Positions 38,172-49,487 of a DNA stretch of 64,000 nt are shown here, piece after piece. The notes beneath the pieces are model-generated. The model ran no database searches. It saw nothing but the letters and a program-made list of their open reading frames with translations, and was not told where the DNA came from. Both the position numbers and the translations under genes were made by a program. Within the stretch, counting starts at the first letter, position 1; every line of letters starts with the position of its first letter. Source of the DNA: Bacteroidota bacterium (GTDB taxonomy: Bacteria; Bacteroidota; Bacteroidia; Bacteroidales; JAGONC01); NCBI GenBank assembly GCA_022711405.1, contig JAKLFC010000019.1, positions 1 to 64,000 on the forward strand, in the 5' to 3' direction.

Positions 38172-38777
38172 ATGGCACGATATATTGGACCAAGAACCAA
38201 AATTGCCCGCAAATTCAGGGAACCGATCTACGGACCCGACAAATCATACGAGAAGAAAAATTACCCTCCAGGTATGCATGGCGCCACCAAAAGAAGACGC
38301 AAGCAATCGGAATATGGTGTACAGCTTCAGGAAAAACAAAAAGCGAAGTATACCTACGGTATTCTGGAGCGCCAGTTTAAAAATACCTTTTACCGTGCAA
38401 CCCGAAAGAAGGGTATCGCCGGGGAGGTACTGCTTCAGCTTTGTGAAGCCCGTCTTGACAACGTGGTGTTCCGCTTTGGAATAGCTCCGTCACGCGCTGC
38501 TGCGAGGCAGTTGGTGACACACCGTCATATCGTCGTCAACGGCGAAGTGGTGAATATCCCTTCGTATTCAGTCAGACCAGGCGACCTGGTGGGTGTCAGA
38601 GACCGCTCCAAATCCCTCGAAATGATCACCGATTCACTGGCAGGTAGGATCCAGAAATTTTCATGGCTGGAATGGGATGAGGATAAACTAATCGGGAAAT
38701 TCATGAATTACCCGGAGAGATCAGAAATCCCTGAAAACATCAGGGAACAGCTGATCGTTGAGTTGTACTCGAAGTAA
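38172..38777 (+). CDS. rpsD: Small ribosomal subunit protein uS4
   Basis: 201 aa; [20 protein letters not shown] start, S4 RNA-binding domain [20 protein letters not shown]. The N-terminus lacks the zinc cysteines found in some S4 forms. In other bacteria S4 regulates the alpha operon. Confidence 0.98.
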   Translation: MARYIGPRTKIARKFREPIYGPDKSYEKKNYPPGMHGATKRRRKQSEYGVQLQEKQKAKYTYGILERQFKNTFYRATRKKGIAGEVLLQLCEARLDNVVFRFGIAPSRAAARQLVTHRHIVVNGEVVNIPSYSVRPGDLVGVRDRSKSLEMITDSLAGRIQKFSWLEWDEDKLIGKFMNYPERSEIPENIREQLIVELYSK

Positions 38778-38807
38778 TCGTTTTTGTAAAACTTACAGAT
38801 AAGACAA

Positions 38808-39800
38808 ATGGCCATCCTAGCTTTTCAGAAACCTGATAAGGTCATCATGATCGAAGCCGATCAGTTCAAGGGTACCTTTGAATTCAGACCCCTTGAGCCC
38901 GGCTTTGGTATTACTATCGGCAACTCCCTGCGCAGGATACTGTTATCCTCACTGGAAGGGTATGCCATCACCTCCATCCGGATAGAAGGAGTGGATCAGG
39001 AGTTTTCGTCCATGAAAGGAATTGTGGAGGATGTTACGGACATCATCCTGAATTTGAAGCAGATCCGTTTTAAAAGACAATTGGATTCCGAAATCACCGA
39101 GAAAGTGACCGTGGTGATCCAGAATCAGTCGGTTTTCAAAGCCGGTGATATGAACAAATTCCTGTCGGTCTTCCAGGTACTGAATCCCGATCTGGTCATC
39201 TGCCATATGCAACCGAATGTCAAACTGAATATGGAGATTACCATCGACAAGGGAAGAGGTTACGTGCCGGCAGAGGAAAACAAGGTGATGAATGTCCCCC
39301 TGGGCGTCATCTTCCTGGATTCGATCCATACTCCCATTAAGAACGTGAAATTCCACGTGGAGAACTACCGCGTGGAACAGAAGACCGACTATGAGAAACT
39401 GGTCATGGAGATCACTACCGACGGTTCGATCCATCCGAAAGAAGCACTGAAAGAATCTGCCAAGATCCTGATTCAGCATTTCATGCTGTTCTCGGATGAA
39501 AAGATCACCTTTGATACCGAAGAAAAATCCGTTACTGAAGAATTCGACGAGAATACATTGCATATCCGGCAGCTGCTGAAAACCAGGCTGGTCGACATGG
39601 ATCTTTCCGTCCGTGCCCTGAACTGCCTGAAGGCAGCCGACGTAGAAACGCTGGGAGACCTGGTCACCTTCAATAAAACGGATCTTTTAAAGTTCAGGAA
39701 TTTTGGAAAGAAATCCCTCACTGAGCTGGAAGAGCTGGTGAAATCGAAAGGCCTTGATTTCGGGATGAATACAGCAAAGTACAAATTAGAAAAGGAATAA
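38808..39800 (+). CDS. rpoA: RNA polymerase alpha subunit
   Basis: 330 aa. N-terminal dimerisation domain with [21 protein letters not shown]-terminal domain (about 250-330) with the helix-hairpin-helix [20 protein letters not shown] and [15 protein letters not shown]. The C-terminal domain contacts UP elements and activators. Confidence 0.98.
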   Translation: MAILAFQKPDKVIMIEADQFKGTFEFRPLEPGFGITIGNSLRRILLSSLEGYAITSIRIEGVDQEFSSMKGIVEDVTDIILNLKQIRFKRQLDSEITEKVTVVIQNQSVFKAGDMNKFLSVFQVLNPDLVICHMQPNVKLNMEITIDKGRGYVPAEENKVMNVPLGVIFLDSIHTPIKNVKFHVENYRVEQKTDYEKLVMEITTDGSIHPKEALKESAKILIQHFMLFSDEKITFDTEEKSVTEEFDENTLHIRQLLKTRLVDMDLSVRALNCLKAADVETLGDLVTFNKTDLLKFRNFGKKSLTELEELVKSKGLDFGMNTAKYKLEKE

Positions 39801-39805
39801 TCACC

Positions 39806-41714
<1,909 letters not shown>

Positions 41715-41738
41715 TCCTGCAGCCTTAATGGAATTCGT

Positions 41739-41766
41739 GAGAGGGGACATGACAAGGTTCCCTCTC
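41739..41766. terminator. Hairpin after eno
   Basis: GAGAGGG (41739-41745) pairs with CCCTCTC (41760-41766). There is no T-run after it, so it is a weak terminator candidate for the end of the ribosomal transcription unit. Confidence 0.4.
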
Positions 41767-41790
41767 GTGCTATTTGCTGATAAATTATGT

Positions 41791-41798
41791 ACCTTTGC
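41791..41798 (+). promoter_or_regulatory. -7 element of the DUF2520-kdsC unit
   Basis: TACCTTTG, exact TAnnTTTG. A start site near 41804 rules out translation from the ATG at 41787 and supports the ATG at 41814. The -33 region is unclear. Confidence 0.55.
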
Positions 41799-41813
41799 CC
41801 GTTCTTGAAAGGT

Positions 41814-42626
41814 ATGAAACATACAGATATCATGCGTGTGGTACTTGTGGGCGCCGGAAATGTGGGCACCCATCTGGCGTATCATCTCTGCAGCAGCCAG
41901 GTAAAGCTTGTCCAGATATGGAGCCGTACCGAAGTATCTGCACGTACACTGGGCGAAAGGGTGGAAGTGCCGTTTACCACAACACTGGATGACCTATCAG
42001 CGGATGCAGACCTGTATATTGTTGCCGTGCCTGATCACGCACTGCCTGAGATCATGTCCTTGTTATCCTTGCAACGCGACCGCTTCATTGTACACACATC
42101 CGCCGGATCTTCCATGGATATCCTCCGCATCGCCTCCGATCGTTACGGTGTGTTCTATCCCCTCCAAACATTTTCCAGGACACATCCTGTCCGTTTCAGC
42201 AACGTACCGCTCTGCCTGGAAGCAAACACGGCAGGCGATCTTGCCCTTCTAAAGGACTTCGCACGTCATTTTTCACGCAGGATCTATATCATGGATACAG
42301 AGAAGCGAAAGACAGTGCACCTGGCGGCAGTTTTTGCCAATAATTTTCCGAATTATCTTTACCAGGTCTCAGAAGATATTCTGCACGGGGAAAAGCTTCC
42401 TTTTGACCTGGTCAAACCACTGATCCGTGAAACCGCCATGAAGGTTCAGCGTCAGTCTCCCCGTCAGGTTCAGACAGGGCCTGCCAGTCGTGAAGATCAT
42501 GCCATCATTTCGCAGCATATTGAACGACTGGGCCGGGATACTGCCTACGCAAGACTGTATTCGTTTCTGACACAATGCATTCTGGATTCCCTGGCCAATA
42601 AAAATAAACCACATGACCATGCCTAA
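41814..42626 (+). CDS. Rossmann/DUF2520 NADP-binding protein
   Basis: 270 aa from ATG 41814 (ATG 41832 is also possible). Nucleotide-binding VVLVGAGNVGTHLAYHL at the N-terminus, then YLIVAVPDHALPEI-type core (LYIVAVPDHALPEIMSLL), and a C-terminal helical DUF2520 domain with HLAAVFANNFPNYLY. It resembles pyrroline-5-carboxylate and ketopantoate reductases in fold; the substrate is unknown. Overlaps the kdsC-type gene by 14 bp. Confidence 0.85.
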   Translation: MKHTDIMRVVLVGAGNVGTHLAYHLCSSQVKLVQIWSRTEVSARTLGERVEVPFTTTLDDLSADADLYIVAVPDHALPEIMSLLSLQRDRFIVHTSAGSSMDILRIASDRYGVFYPLQTFSRTHPVRFSNVPLCLEANTAGDLALLKDFARHFSRRIYIMDTEKRKTVHLAAVFANNFPNYLYQVSEDILHGEKLPFDLVKPLIRETAMKVQRQSPRQVQTGPASREDHAIISQHIERLGRDTAYARLYSFLTQCILDSLANKNKPHDHA

Positions 42627-43140
42627 TTATAAAACGCTTTTGAATGGCATCACCACATTCGTTTTTGATTACGACGGTGTACTGACCGATGGGAGTGTTT
42701 TGCTGACCGAGAATGGAGATGCCCTGCGCATGGCTAACGTAAAAGATGGGTATGCCTTGCAGCTGGCAGTAAAAAATGGTTTTCATGTGGCCATCATAAG
42801 TGGGGGCCGCTCCCAGTCCATTAAGCACCGTTTCGACGCGCTGCAGATCCATGATGTTTTTCTTGGAGTGGAGAACAAGATCGAAGTCTTCAACGAGTAC
42901 CTGACCCGTTACGGGATCCGTTCAGAGGAGGTTCTGTATATGGGTGACGATATACCCGACTTTGAACTGATGATGGTCGCGGGTCTGCCGGCATGTCCGG
43001 CCGATGCTTCCGAAGAGATCAAGTCGGTGGCAAAATATATTTCAGGCTTCCGGGGAGGACATGGCTGTGTGAGGGATGTGATCGAACAGGTGATGAAGAT
43101 CCAGGGGAAGTGGATGAACCACCTGGCATTTACGTGGTAA
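42613..43140 (+). CDS. kdsC: HAD-family KDO-8-phosphate phosphatase (KdsC-type)
   Basis: 175 aa, a capless HAD. Motif I DYDGVLTDG (nucleophile Asp), motif II ISGGRS, motif III Lys in NKIEVF and motif IV MGDDIPDFELM. The C-terminal GGHGCVRDVIEQVM closes neighbouring active sites in the KdsC tetramer. Dephosphorylates KDO-8-phosphate for LPS core synthesis. An lpxB gene three genes downstream fits this role. Confidence 0.88.
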   Translation: MTMPNYKTLLNGITTFVFDYDGVLTDGSVLLTENGDALRMANVKDGYALQLAVKNGFHVAIISGGRSQSIKHRFDALQIHDVFLGVENKIEVFNEYLTRYGIRSEEVLYMGDDIPDFELMMVAGLPACPADASEEIKSVAKYISGFRGGHGCVRDVIEQVMKIQGKWMNHLAFTW

Positions 43141-43169
43141 CCATATTCATAATTGCTTTGGTCTGACGC

Positions 43170-43766
43170 ATGCTGACACCTGAACATCTCAAGAAGTACC
43201 GCATTGTACTGGCCTCCCGCTCGCCCAGGCGACGGAACCTGTTGAAAGAACTGAACATCCCTTTTGAAGCTGTGGACCTCGAGATCGATGAGTCGTTTCC
43301 GGAAGGATTGAAAAAAGAGGAAATTGCGCTGTATCTGGCCACAGCCAAGGCAAATGCCTATCCCGAATCAGAACTGAACCATGATACCCTGCTGATCACC
43401 GCCGACACCATTGTCTGGCTTAACGGCCGCACCATAGGTAAACCCGCAGACCGGGATGAGGCCATCCATCAGCTTAAAATGTTATCCGGTAACAAGCATG
43501 AGGTGATCACCGGAATCTGCCTCCGCACACACTCGTTCAGCCGGTCTTTCTTCTGCCTGACGGATGTCTGGTTCAGGGAGCTCACCGAGGAAGAAATTAC
43601 TTTTTATGTGGATCATTATCATCCCATGGACAAGGCTGGGGCCTATGGCGCCCAGGACTGGATAGGTTATATTGGTATTGAGCGTATCGAAGGATCCTAT
43701 TTCAATGTCATGGGATTGCCGGTGCACCAGCTTTATGAAGAACTGAAAAAGATCGAAAATCATTAA
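43170..43766 (+). CDS. maf: Maf-family nucleotide pyrophosphatase
   Basis: 198 aa. Signature LASRSPRRRNLLKEL near residues 14-28 and catalytic Asp in LLITADTIVWLNG; the GKPADRDEAIHQLKMLSGNKH and DWIGYIGIERIEGSYFNVMG blocks are typical. Hydrolyses dTTP/UTP and modified pyrimidine nucleotides. One base separates its stop from surE. Confidence 0.93.
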   Translation: MLTPEHLKKYRIVLASRSPRRRNLLKELNIPFEAVDLEIDESFPEGLKKEEIALYLATAKANAYPESELNHDTLLITADTIVWLNGRTIGKPADRDEAIHQLKMLSGNKHEVITGICLRTHSFSRSFFCLTDVWFRELTEEEITFYVDHYHPMDKAGAYGAQDWIGYIGIERIEGSYFNVMGLPVHQLYEELKKIENH

Positions 43767-43767
43767 T

Positions 43768-44541
43768 ATGAATGACAGGACTATACTGATCAGCAATGAC
43801 GATGGGGTGAATGCCCCCGGAATCAATGTACTGGCAGCAGTGATGAGGAATTATGGCCGCGTATGCATCGTAGCTCCCCAGGAACCCATGTCGGGGATGG
43901 GCCATGCAGTGACGGTGCGGCATCCGCTTCGTCTGCGGAAACTGGAAGAGGAGGAAGGTTTCTCACGATACAGTTGCAACGGTACCCCTGCTGATGCAGT
44001 GAAACTGGGCATCCAGGTAGTGCTCCGCAGCAAACCCGACCTCCTTGTGTCAGGGATCAATCATGGCTCCAACGCTTCCATCAATATCCTCTATTCCGGC
44101 ACCATGGCAGCTGTGCTGGAGGGAGTCATCAGCGGAGTGCCTTCCATTGGATTCTCACTGGCCGACTATTCCTATCATGCCGATTTTTCTGCCTGCGCAA
44201 AATATGTGAGGATCGTGGTGGAAAATGTCCTGAACCATGGACTGCCTGCCGGCACATGCCTCAACGTGAATATCCCGCCGGTGGCAGCCGATAGGATCAG
44301 GGGCGTCCGGATCTGCAAACAGGGTCAGGGTATGTGGATGGAGGAGTTTGACGAACGGAAGGACCCGCACAACAGGGAATACTACTGGCTTACTGGTGCA
44401 TTTGCAAGTATTCCCAACGGAAGGGATACAGATGACTGGGCACTGGAGAACAACTACGTATCCGTCGTACCGGCTCATATGGATCTGACGGCCTATCCTG
44501 CCATCGAACTGATCAAAAAATGGAGCTGGGATGCTGAGTAG
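43768..44541 (+). CDS. surE: 5'/3'-nucleotidase SurE
   Basis: 257 aa. Metal site ILISNDDGVNAPGI (Asp-Asp), Ser/Asn residues in VAPQEPMSGMGHAVT and SGINHGSNASINILYSGTM. The C-terminal half is family-typical. Acts on nucleoside monophosphates. The next gene begins within its last 11 bp. Confidence 0.95.
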   Translation: MNDRTILISNDDGVNAPGINVLAAVMRNYGRVCIVAPQEPMSGMGHAVTVRHPLRLRKLEEEEGFSRYSCNGTPADAVKLGIQVVLRSKPDLLVSGINHGSNASINILYSGTMAAVLEGVISGVPSIGFSLADYSYHADFSACAKYVRIVVENVLNHGLPAGTCLNVNIPPVAADRIRGVRICKQGQGMWMEEFDERKDPHNREYYWLTGAFASIPNGRDTDDWALENNYVSVVPAHMDLTAYPAIELIKKWSWDAE

Positions 44542-44812
44542 AGATTCGTTTCCGTTAGGAGCCCTCATCGGTGCCATTGCACCTGGGATTTTCCTGGGCA
44601 TCCTGTACCTGATCAACCTTCTGATCGAAAAATTCATCGTGCACCAGCTGTACATACGGTTGAACTCCCTGGTACTGGTCAGCATCACCCTCGATCTGAT
44701 CATCATGCGATACTACTTTGTAAAACTCAAGTACGACAGGACCGGCAGGGGTATCCTTGTCGTGACCTTTATTTATATGATGCTGTTTTTTATTCTCCTC
44801 GCAAAACGATAA
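44531..44812 (+). CDS. Small membrane protein of unknown function
   Basis: 93 aa with three hydrophobic segments (about 8-32, 43-60, 73-90) and short basic loops, ending LAKR. It overlaps surE by 11 bp and stops 12 bp before lpxB, so it is translated as part of that operon. I do not recognise the family. Its place directly before lpxB suggests an inner-membrane role, possibly in envelope building, but that is inference only. Confidence 0.7.
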   Translation: MLSRDSFPLGALIGAIAPGIFLGILYLINLLIEKFIVHQLYIRLNSLVLVSITLDLIIMRYYFVKLKYDRTGRGILVVTFIYMMLFFILLAKR

Positions 44813-44824
44813 AGGGATCAATAC

Positions 44825-45946
44825 GTGCGGTACTACATCATCACCGGTGAGGCGTCGGGCGATCTTCATGCCTCCAGCCTGATGAAGGAACTGAAAGGTT
44901 TGGACGCAAACGCAACCTTCCGGTGCTGGGGTGGTGAACGCATGAGGGAACAGGGAGGCGAACTGGTAAAACATTACAGAGAGACAGCCTATATGGGCTT
45001 TACCGATGTAGCGCTCCACCTGGCGAAAATCCGGAAGCTGATCGCCTTTTGCCGTAAAGACATACTCTTGTTCCATCCGGATGTGCTTATCCTGGTCGAC
45101 TATCCCGGCTTTAACCTTCGCATTGCCAGGTTCGCCCGCAGCAAGGGCTTTCGCGTAATTTACTACATCTCGCCACAGGTATGGGCCTGGAAATCTTCGC
45201 GTATCAGGAAGATCAAAGCATGGATCGATCATATGATCGTGATCCTTCCCTTTGAGGAGGCCTTCTATGCAACGTACGATTACCCTGTTGAATATGTCGG
45301 ACATCCCCTTCTTGATGCCATCGGCCCTCCCCGTGACACTATACCATCCTCTTTCCGTTCGATCCATTCCCTCGACGACCGACCTGTGATTGCCATCCTG
45401 CCGGGCAGCCGTCAACAGGAAATCAGACGGATCCTGCCCATTATGCTGTCGGTTGTTGCACAGTTTAGTGATTATCAATTTGTTATTGCGGGGTTGTCGG
45501 AGCTGACTCCCGCCTTTTACCAGACCTTTACAGGCTCTGGTCCGGCCAGGATCGTGTATGACCAGACGTACTCGCTTTTAAGAAATGCCACCGCAGCCAT
45601 GGTGACTTCGGGCACGGCCACGCTCGAAACGGCCCTGCATGAAGTTCCCCAGGTGATTTGCTACAAGGGAGAGCACTTATCCTACCTGATTGCCAAAAAA
45701 CTGATCAAAGTCCCCTACATCGGACTGGTTAACCTGATCATGGGTAAAGAGCTGGCCAGTGAACTGATCCAGCATAAGCTGACGCGGGAGAACCTCATCG
45801 CCGAATTGCAGAAGGTGCTTGAGGTAGGCAACAGAAGAGATGAAATGCTTCTTGATTACCAGAAGCTGAAGGTGAAACTGGGCGGCAGGGGAGCCTCCGC
45901 CAGGGCAGCGGCATCCATTTACCGGTTCCTTCAAAAAATATCGTAA
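44825..45946 (+). CDS. lpxB: Lipid-A-disaccharide synthase
   Basis: 373 aa from GTG 44825. GT19 family landmarks: IITGEASGDLHASSLM at the N-terminus, YISPQVWAWKSSRIRKI, and the C-domain ILPGSRQQEIRRILPIM, ATLETALHEVPQVICYK. Joins UDP-2,3-diacylglucosamine to lipid X on the inner membrane. With the KDO phosphatase it indicates an LPS-bearing outer membrane. Confidence 0.95.
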   Translation: MRYYIITGEASGDLHASSLMKELKGLDANATFRCWGGERMREQGGELVKHYRETAYMGFTDVALHLAKIRKLIAFCRKDILLFHPDVLILVDYPGFNLRIARFARSKGFRVIYYISPQVWAWKSSRIRKIKAWIDHMIVILPFEEAFYATYDYPVEYVGHPLLDAIGPPRDTIPSSFRSIHSLDDRPVIAILPGSRQQEIRRILPIMLSVVAQFSDYQFVIAGLSELTPAFYQTFTGSGPARIVYDQTYSLLRNATAAMVTSGTATLETALHEVPQVICYKGEHLSYLIAKKLIKVPYIGLVNLIMGKELASELIQHKLTRENLIAELQKVLEVGNRRDEMLLDYQKLKVKLGGRGASARAAASIYRFLQKIS

Positions 45947-45953
45947 AGTTCAT

Positions 45954-45961
45954 TATTTTTG
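45954..45961 (+). promoter_or_regulatory. -7 element of the TPR lipoprotein gene
   Basis: TATTTTTG, exact TAnnTTTG, 24 bp before the ATG at 45986. The expected start near 45967 agrees with that ATG over the in-frame TTG at 45974, though the TTG is not excluded. Confidence 0.5.
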
Positions 45962-45985
45962 CACCCTTAACATTTGAAGACAGAC

Positions 45986-46951
45986 ATGTACATCAGAAAA
46001 ACCTTATTGATCATACTGACAGGTGCATCCGTCGTTGGAATGATATCCTGCAACACATCCACGAAGAAGGAACCTGAGAGCAAGGGCGATTCCCTGTCCA
46101 CCCTGATCCCTGTTAAACCTTCAGGAGATGAAGCCATTGTTACCTATAAACCATCCGAGGAGAAGGCAAAGGACGGGGTCATTGTCAAATCATCCTCCAT
46201 CATGCAGGATTCGGCCTTTAGACAAGTGCTCAAGCAGATTGACGCCAAGGATTACGCAGGGGCACTGGCCCGCATCGGGCCATTCTTCCAGAGATTTCCC
46301 GACAGCCCTGAGGTTTACTTCTTTCAGGCGATCTGCCGTACGGAGTTGAAACAATTTGCACAGGCCCTGCCTGATTTTGACCGGGCTATCCAACTGAACC
46401 CTGACTTTGCGGATGCTTTCAATTACCGCGGTGTAGCCCAGTTCTACCTGAGGCGCTATGACCTCGCCATCCGTGACTACGACGAAGCAGTCAGGCTGAA
46501 ACCACAATTCCCCAAAGCCTATTACAACCGCGGACTGGCCAAGGCAAATCTTGGGGATTATGAAGCGTCCATCGTTGATTTCGACAAATCCATCGAACAG
46601 GATTCAACCAGCGTCGACAGTTTCAACAACAGGGGGAATGCCAGGACCATGCTGAAGGATTATGAAGGAGCTATCGAGGATTATTCCAAATCCATACAGC
46701 TGGCACCCGGAAATCCGGAGGCATACAATAACCGTGGTGCCGCAAGGCAATTGATGAAAAACAACGACAAGGCCATACGGGATTTCACAAAAGCCATCGA
46801 GATCAAACCCGACTACAGTGATGCGTATTATAACAGGGGAAGATCCTATCTTGCCCTGAAGGATAACACCAAAGCATGCAGCGATTTTAAAAAAGCCCTT
46901 GAAATGGGTGTGTCGGATGCTTCCAGGTACCTGGAGCAATTTTGTAAGTAG
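45986..46951 (+). CDS. TPR-repeat lipoprotein
   Basis: 321 aa. Signal peptide MYIRKTLLIILTGASVVG with lipobox ISC, so it is lipid-anchored. After a ~60-residue Ser/Lys/Glu-rich linker come six or so tetratricopeptide repeats of 34 residues, many with the pattern AYYNRGLAKANLGDYEASI and FNNRGNARTMLKDYEGAI. TPR arrays bind partner proteins; partners unknown. Transcribed after lpxB but with its own -7 box. Confidence 0.88.
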   Translation: MYIRKTLLIILTGASVVGMISCNTSTKKEPESKGDSLSTLIPVKPSGDEAIVTYKPSEEKAKDGVIVKSSSIMQDSAFRQVLKQIDAKDYAGALARIGPFFQRFPDSPEVYFFQAICRTELKQFAQALPDFDRAIQLNPDFADAFNYRGVAQFYLRRYDLAIRDYDEAVRLKPQFPKAYYNRGLAKANLGDYEASIVDFDKSIEQDSTSVDSFNNRGNARTMLKDYEGAIEDYSKSIQLAPGNPEAYNNRGAARQLMKNNDKAIRDFTKAIEIKPDYSDAYYNRGRSYLALKDNTKACSDFKKALEMGVSDASRYLEQFCK

Positions 46952-46966
46952 GTCTATTGGTAATGA

Positions 46967-47017
46967 CCCCACCCCCTTCACCCCCTCCCCTGAAGGGGAG
47001 GGGGACAGGGGGAGAGG
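46967..47017. repeat. G/C-rich interspersed hairpin (CCCCTCCCC type)
   Basis: CCCCCTCCCC (46981-46990), loop TGAA, GGGGAGGGGG (46995-47004): a perfect 10-bp stem made only of strand-biased C and G runs, with more C-rich and G-rich flanks. This sequence type is dispersed in many bacterial genomes. It lies between the TPR and CotH genes and inside an otherwise possible N-terminal extension of the latter. Confidence 0.75.
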
Positions 47018-47058
47018 TCATCAAGGGTAAATTTTATAAATTCCTAAAAATCAATGAT

Positions 47059-49416
47059 ATGAAAATCCATCTGCGATTTTGGTCTTTGTTTTTTGGGATA
47101 ATAGGCAGTACGGTCTTCTTCTCCTTTGCTTCCCATGGGCAAACATACGACACCCTTTCCAACTGGGATGGTATTGTTCAGGACTGGTATGTATCCACCC
47201 TTGGTTCCATGGTGGTGACCAACCCGGCCCCCGATGCGGTCAATTCCTCCGAACATTGCTTTAAGGTCATTTCCGGCGTGGGGATGTATGATTACATGAT
47301 CTGTGATCTGGAGGGGGGAGCTGATTTCGATGCCTTCCCACGGTATCGCGTCAAGGTGCTTGCCCCTGCTTCGGGAGGACTTGTCGCCCTGAAATTCGAG
47401 AACTTCAACAATACACACTCGCATGAGATCGCCATGACGCCGGTGCCCGGGCAATGGACGGATTTGTTGTTTGATTTTTCAGGCCTGGATTACGGGGATC
47501 TGACCCGCATGGTCATCTTCTGGGATTTTGAGGGTACTGCATCGGGTATAAGCTGGTATTTCGACGATGTGCTGAAGGAGATCCCTCCGCCTCCGGAACT
47601 TGAGTCCAACCTGCCTATTGTCGTGATCAATACCTTTGGCGCCTCTATCCCCGACGAACCGAAGATACACGCACACATGGGCATCATCGCTAACGGTCAG
47701 GGCATGATGAATAACCTGAAGGATCCCTTCACGGACTATGACGGTGATATCGGCATCGAGGTAAGAGGCCAGTCAACACAGATGTTTCCCAAGAAGTCCT
47801 ATGCGTTCGAAACCCGCGACAGCAATGGTGATAACCTGAACGTTTCCCTGCTGGGAATGCCCGCAGAAAACGACTGGATTCTGTATGCTCCCTATACCGA
47901 TAAATCCATGCTCCGCAACGTTGTGACCTTTGATATGGGACGGAAAATGGGCCATTACTGCACACGCACCATCTTTTGTGAGGTTGTCCTGAATAATGAC
48001 TATAAGGGAGTTTATGTGATGGAGGAAAAAATCAAGAGGGATAAGAACCGTGTGAACATTGCCGCCCTAGACCCGGATGATATCTCTGGTGACGGCCTGA
48101 CCGGCGGTTATATCCTCAGGGTGGATAAGGTGGACTGGGATTTCGTCTTTGGCATCGACGGATGGAAATCCAATCCGGTTCCGGCCTACCCCAATGCAAT
48201 GGATATTATTTTTCAGTACTACGATCCAGAACCAGGTGAACTTGTATCCCAGCAAAGTGCCTACATCAGGGAATTCATAACAACTGCTGAGAATACCCTC
48301 ACTTCCGGTAATTTCAGGGATCCCGACCAGGGATACCAGCAGTATTTCGATGTCCTTTCTTTTATCGATTTCATGCTGCTGAGCGAAGTATCCAAGGAGG
48401 TGGATAAATACAGGTACAGCAATTACTTCTACAAGGAAAGGGACAGTGATGGAGGTAAGCTCTTTGCCGGACCAGCCTGGGATTTTAACCTCGGTTACGG
48501 CAATGTGGATTACTGGGAACCCGGCATCGATTATACCGGCTGGGCTTATGACAGGGTAGAACCCTACGACTGGAGTGTCATGTTCTGGTGGAAAAGACTG
48601 ATGGAGGATAGTTATTTCAGAGACATGGCAAAAACAAGATGGGCCTGGCTACGGCAGCATGAACTCACCACGCAGGGCATCCATGCCGTGATCGACTCCA
48701 TCCTTCTGCATATTGATGCAGCAAAAGATCGTAATTACGAGCGCTGGCCTATCCTCGGGCAGTATGTGTGGCCGAATTATGACTGGTACGGAAATACCTA
48801 TGCCGATGAAGTGGATTATTTTGAGGATTTCCTTTTCAGCCGCCTTGGCTGGATGGATTATAACCTCCCCGGAAACATCAACCAGCCCTGGGTGGCGATT
48901 TCAAGTGAAGCCAACCTGATCCGTGTTGACCTCCATGGAGATTATTTCAGACGAAAGGACCTGAAAAAGGAGGACTTCAGGCTGAATAACGTACCTGATG
49001 GGGTGTATATCCAGACGGTTACTTATACTACTGCCTCCACCTGCACCCTGAATATCACTACCACTGCAGGCAGCTATCCCGGCCTGTCGGTGACCATCTC
49101 GGAGGAAGTGCTCAACTACTGGGAGGATCTGACCAGCAACACACTGGAGTCGGCCGGGATTTCTGCGGTACCGGCTCAAACAATCCAAATTGGCCTTTTC
49201 CTGGAGAACCACAACCTGCATATATGCAGCGACCATCCTGAATTGCTTCCTTCACAGGCCTCGGTGATCAGCATGGCCGGCCAGCGTCTTCTCGACCTTC
49301 CTCTGGATGAAAAACAGGAAAACATACTGCCGCTCCGCCTGAAACCAGGCATTTATCTGCTGGTCATCATTGCTGATCCGCAACCCGTTGTCAGAAAATT
49401 TCTCGTTGCAGGGTAG
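47059..49416 (+). CDS. CotH-family secreted protein with T9SS C-terminal tail
   Basis: 785 aa from ATG 47059, where a signal peptide (IHLRFWSLFFGIIG...FASHGQ) begins; the longer frame from 46957 only translates the C-rich repeat. An N-terminal carbohydrate-binding-like domain (about 30-170) is followed by a CotH kinase fold: GIEVRGQSTQMFPKKSYAFE, LYAPYTDKSMLRNVVTFDMG and the conserved GPAWDFNLGYGN. The last ~70 residues (ISMAGQRLLDLPL...YLLVIIADPQPVVRKFLVAG) match type A T9SS sorting tails. So it is exported and probably surface-bound. CotH proteins are atypical protein kinases or cell-surface proteins; the substrate here is unknown. Confidence 0.88.
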   Translation: MKIHLRFWSLFFGIIGSTVFFSFASHGQTYDTLSNWDGIVQDWYVSTLGSMVVTNPAPDAVNSSEHCFKVISGVGMYDYMICDLEGGADFDAFPRYRVKVLAPASGGLVALKFENFNNTHSHEIAMTPVPGQWTDLLFDFSGLDYGDLTRMVIFWDFEGTASGISWYFDDVLKEIPPPPELESNLPIVVINTFGASIPDEPKIHAHMGIIANGQGMMNNLKDPFTDYDGDIGIEVRGQSTQMFPKKSYAFETRDSNGDNLNVSLLGMPAENDWILYAPYTDKSMLRNVVTFDMGRKMGHYCTRTIFCEVVLNNDYKGVYVMEEKIKRDKNRVNIAALDPDDISGDGLTGGYILRVDKVDWDFVFGIDGWKSNPVPAYPNAMDIIFQYYDPEPGELVSQQSAYIREFITTAENTLTSGNFRDPDQGYQQYFDVLSFIDFMLLSEVSKEVDKYRYSNYFYKERDSDGGKLFAGPAWDFNLGYGNVDYWEPGIDYTGWAYDRVEPYDWSVMFWWKRLMEDSYFRDMAKTRWAWLRQHELTTQGIHAVIDSILLHIDAAKDRNYERWPILGQYVWPNYDWYGNTYADEVDYFEDFLFSRLGWMDYNLPGNINQPWVAISSEANLIRVDLHGDYFRRKDLKKEDFRLNNVPDGVYIQTVTYTTASTCTLNITTTAGSYPGLSVTISEEVLNYWEDLTSNTLESAGISAVPAQTIQIGLFLENHNLHICSDHPELLPSQASVISMAGQRLLDLPLDEKQENILPLRLKPGIYLLVIIADPQPVVRKFLVAG

Positions 49417-49487
49417 TCTGATAAAAACAATTCTTTACGACAGGGTAACAAAATCCTATAATTCGGATAAACCATAAAGGTTTACCG

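Noticed and set aside
41787-41813. Upstream ATG for the DUF2520 protein
   Set aside because: It overlaps the -7 box at 41791-41798, so it would lie upstream of the transcript start.
46957-47058. N-terminal extension of the CotH protein
   Set aside because: It only translates a dispersed C/G-run hairpin; a proper signal peptide starts at the ATG at 47059.
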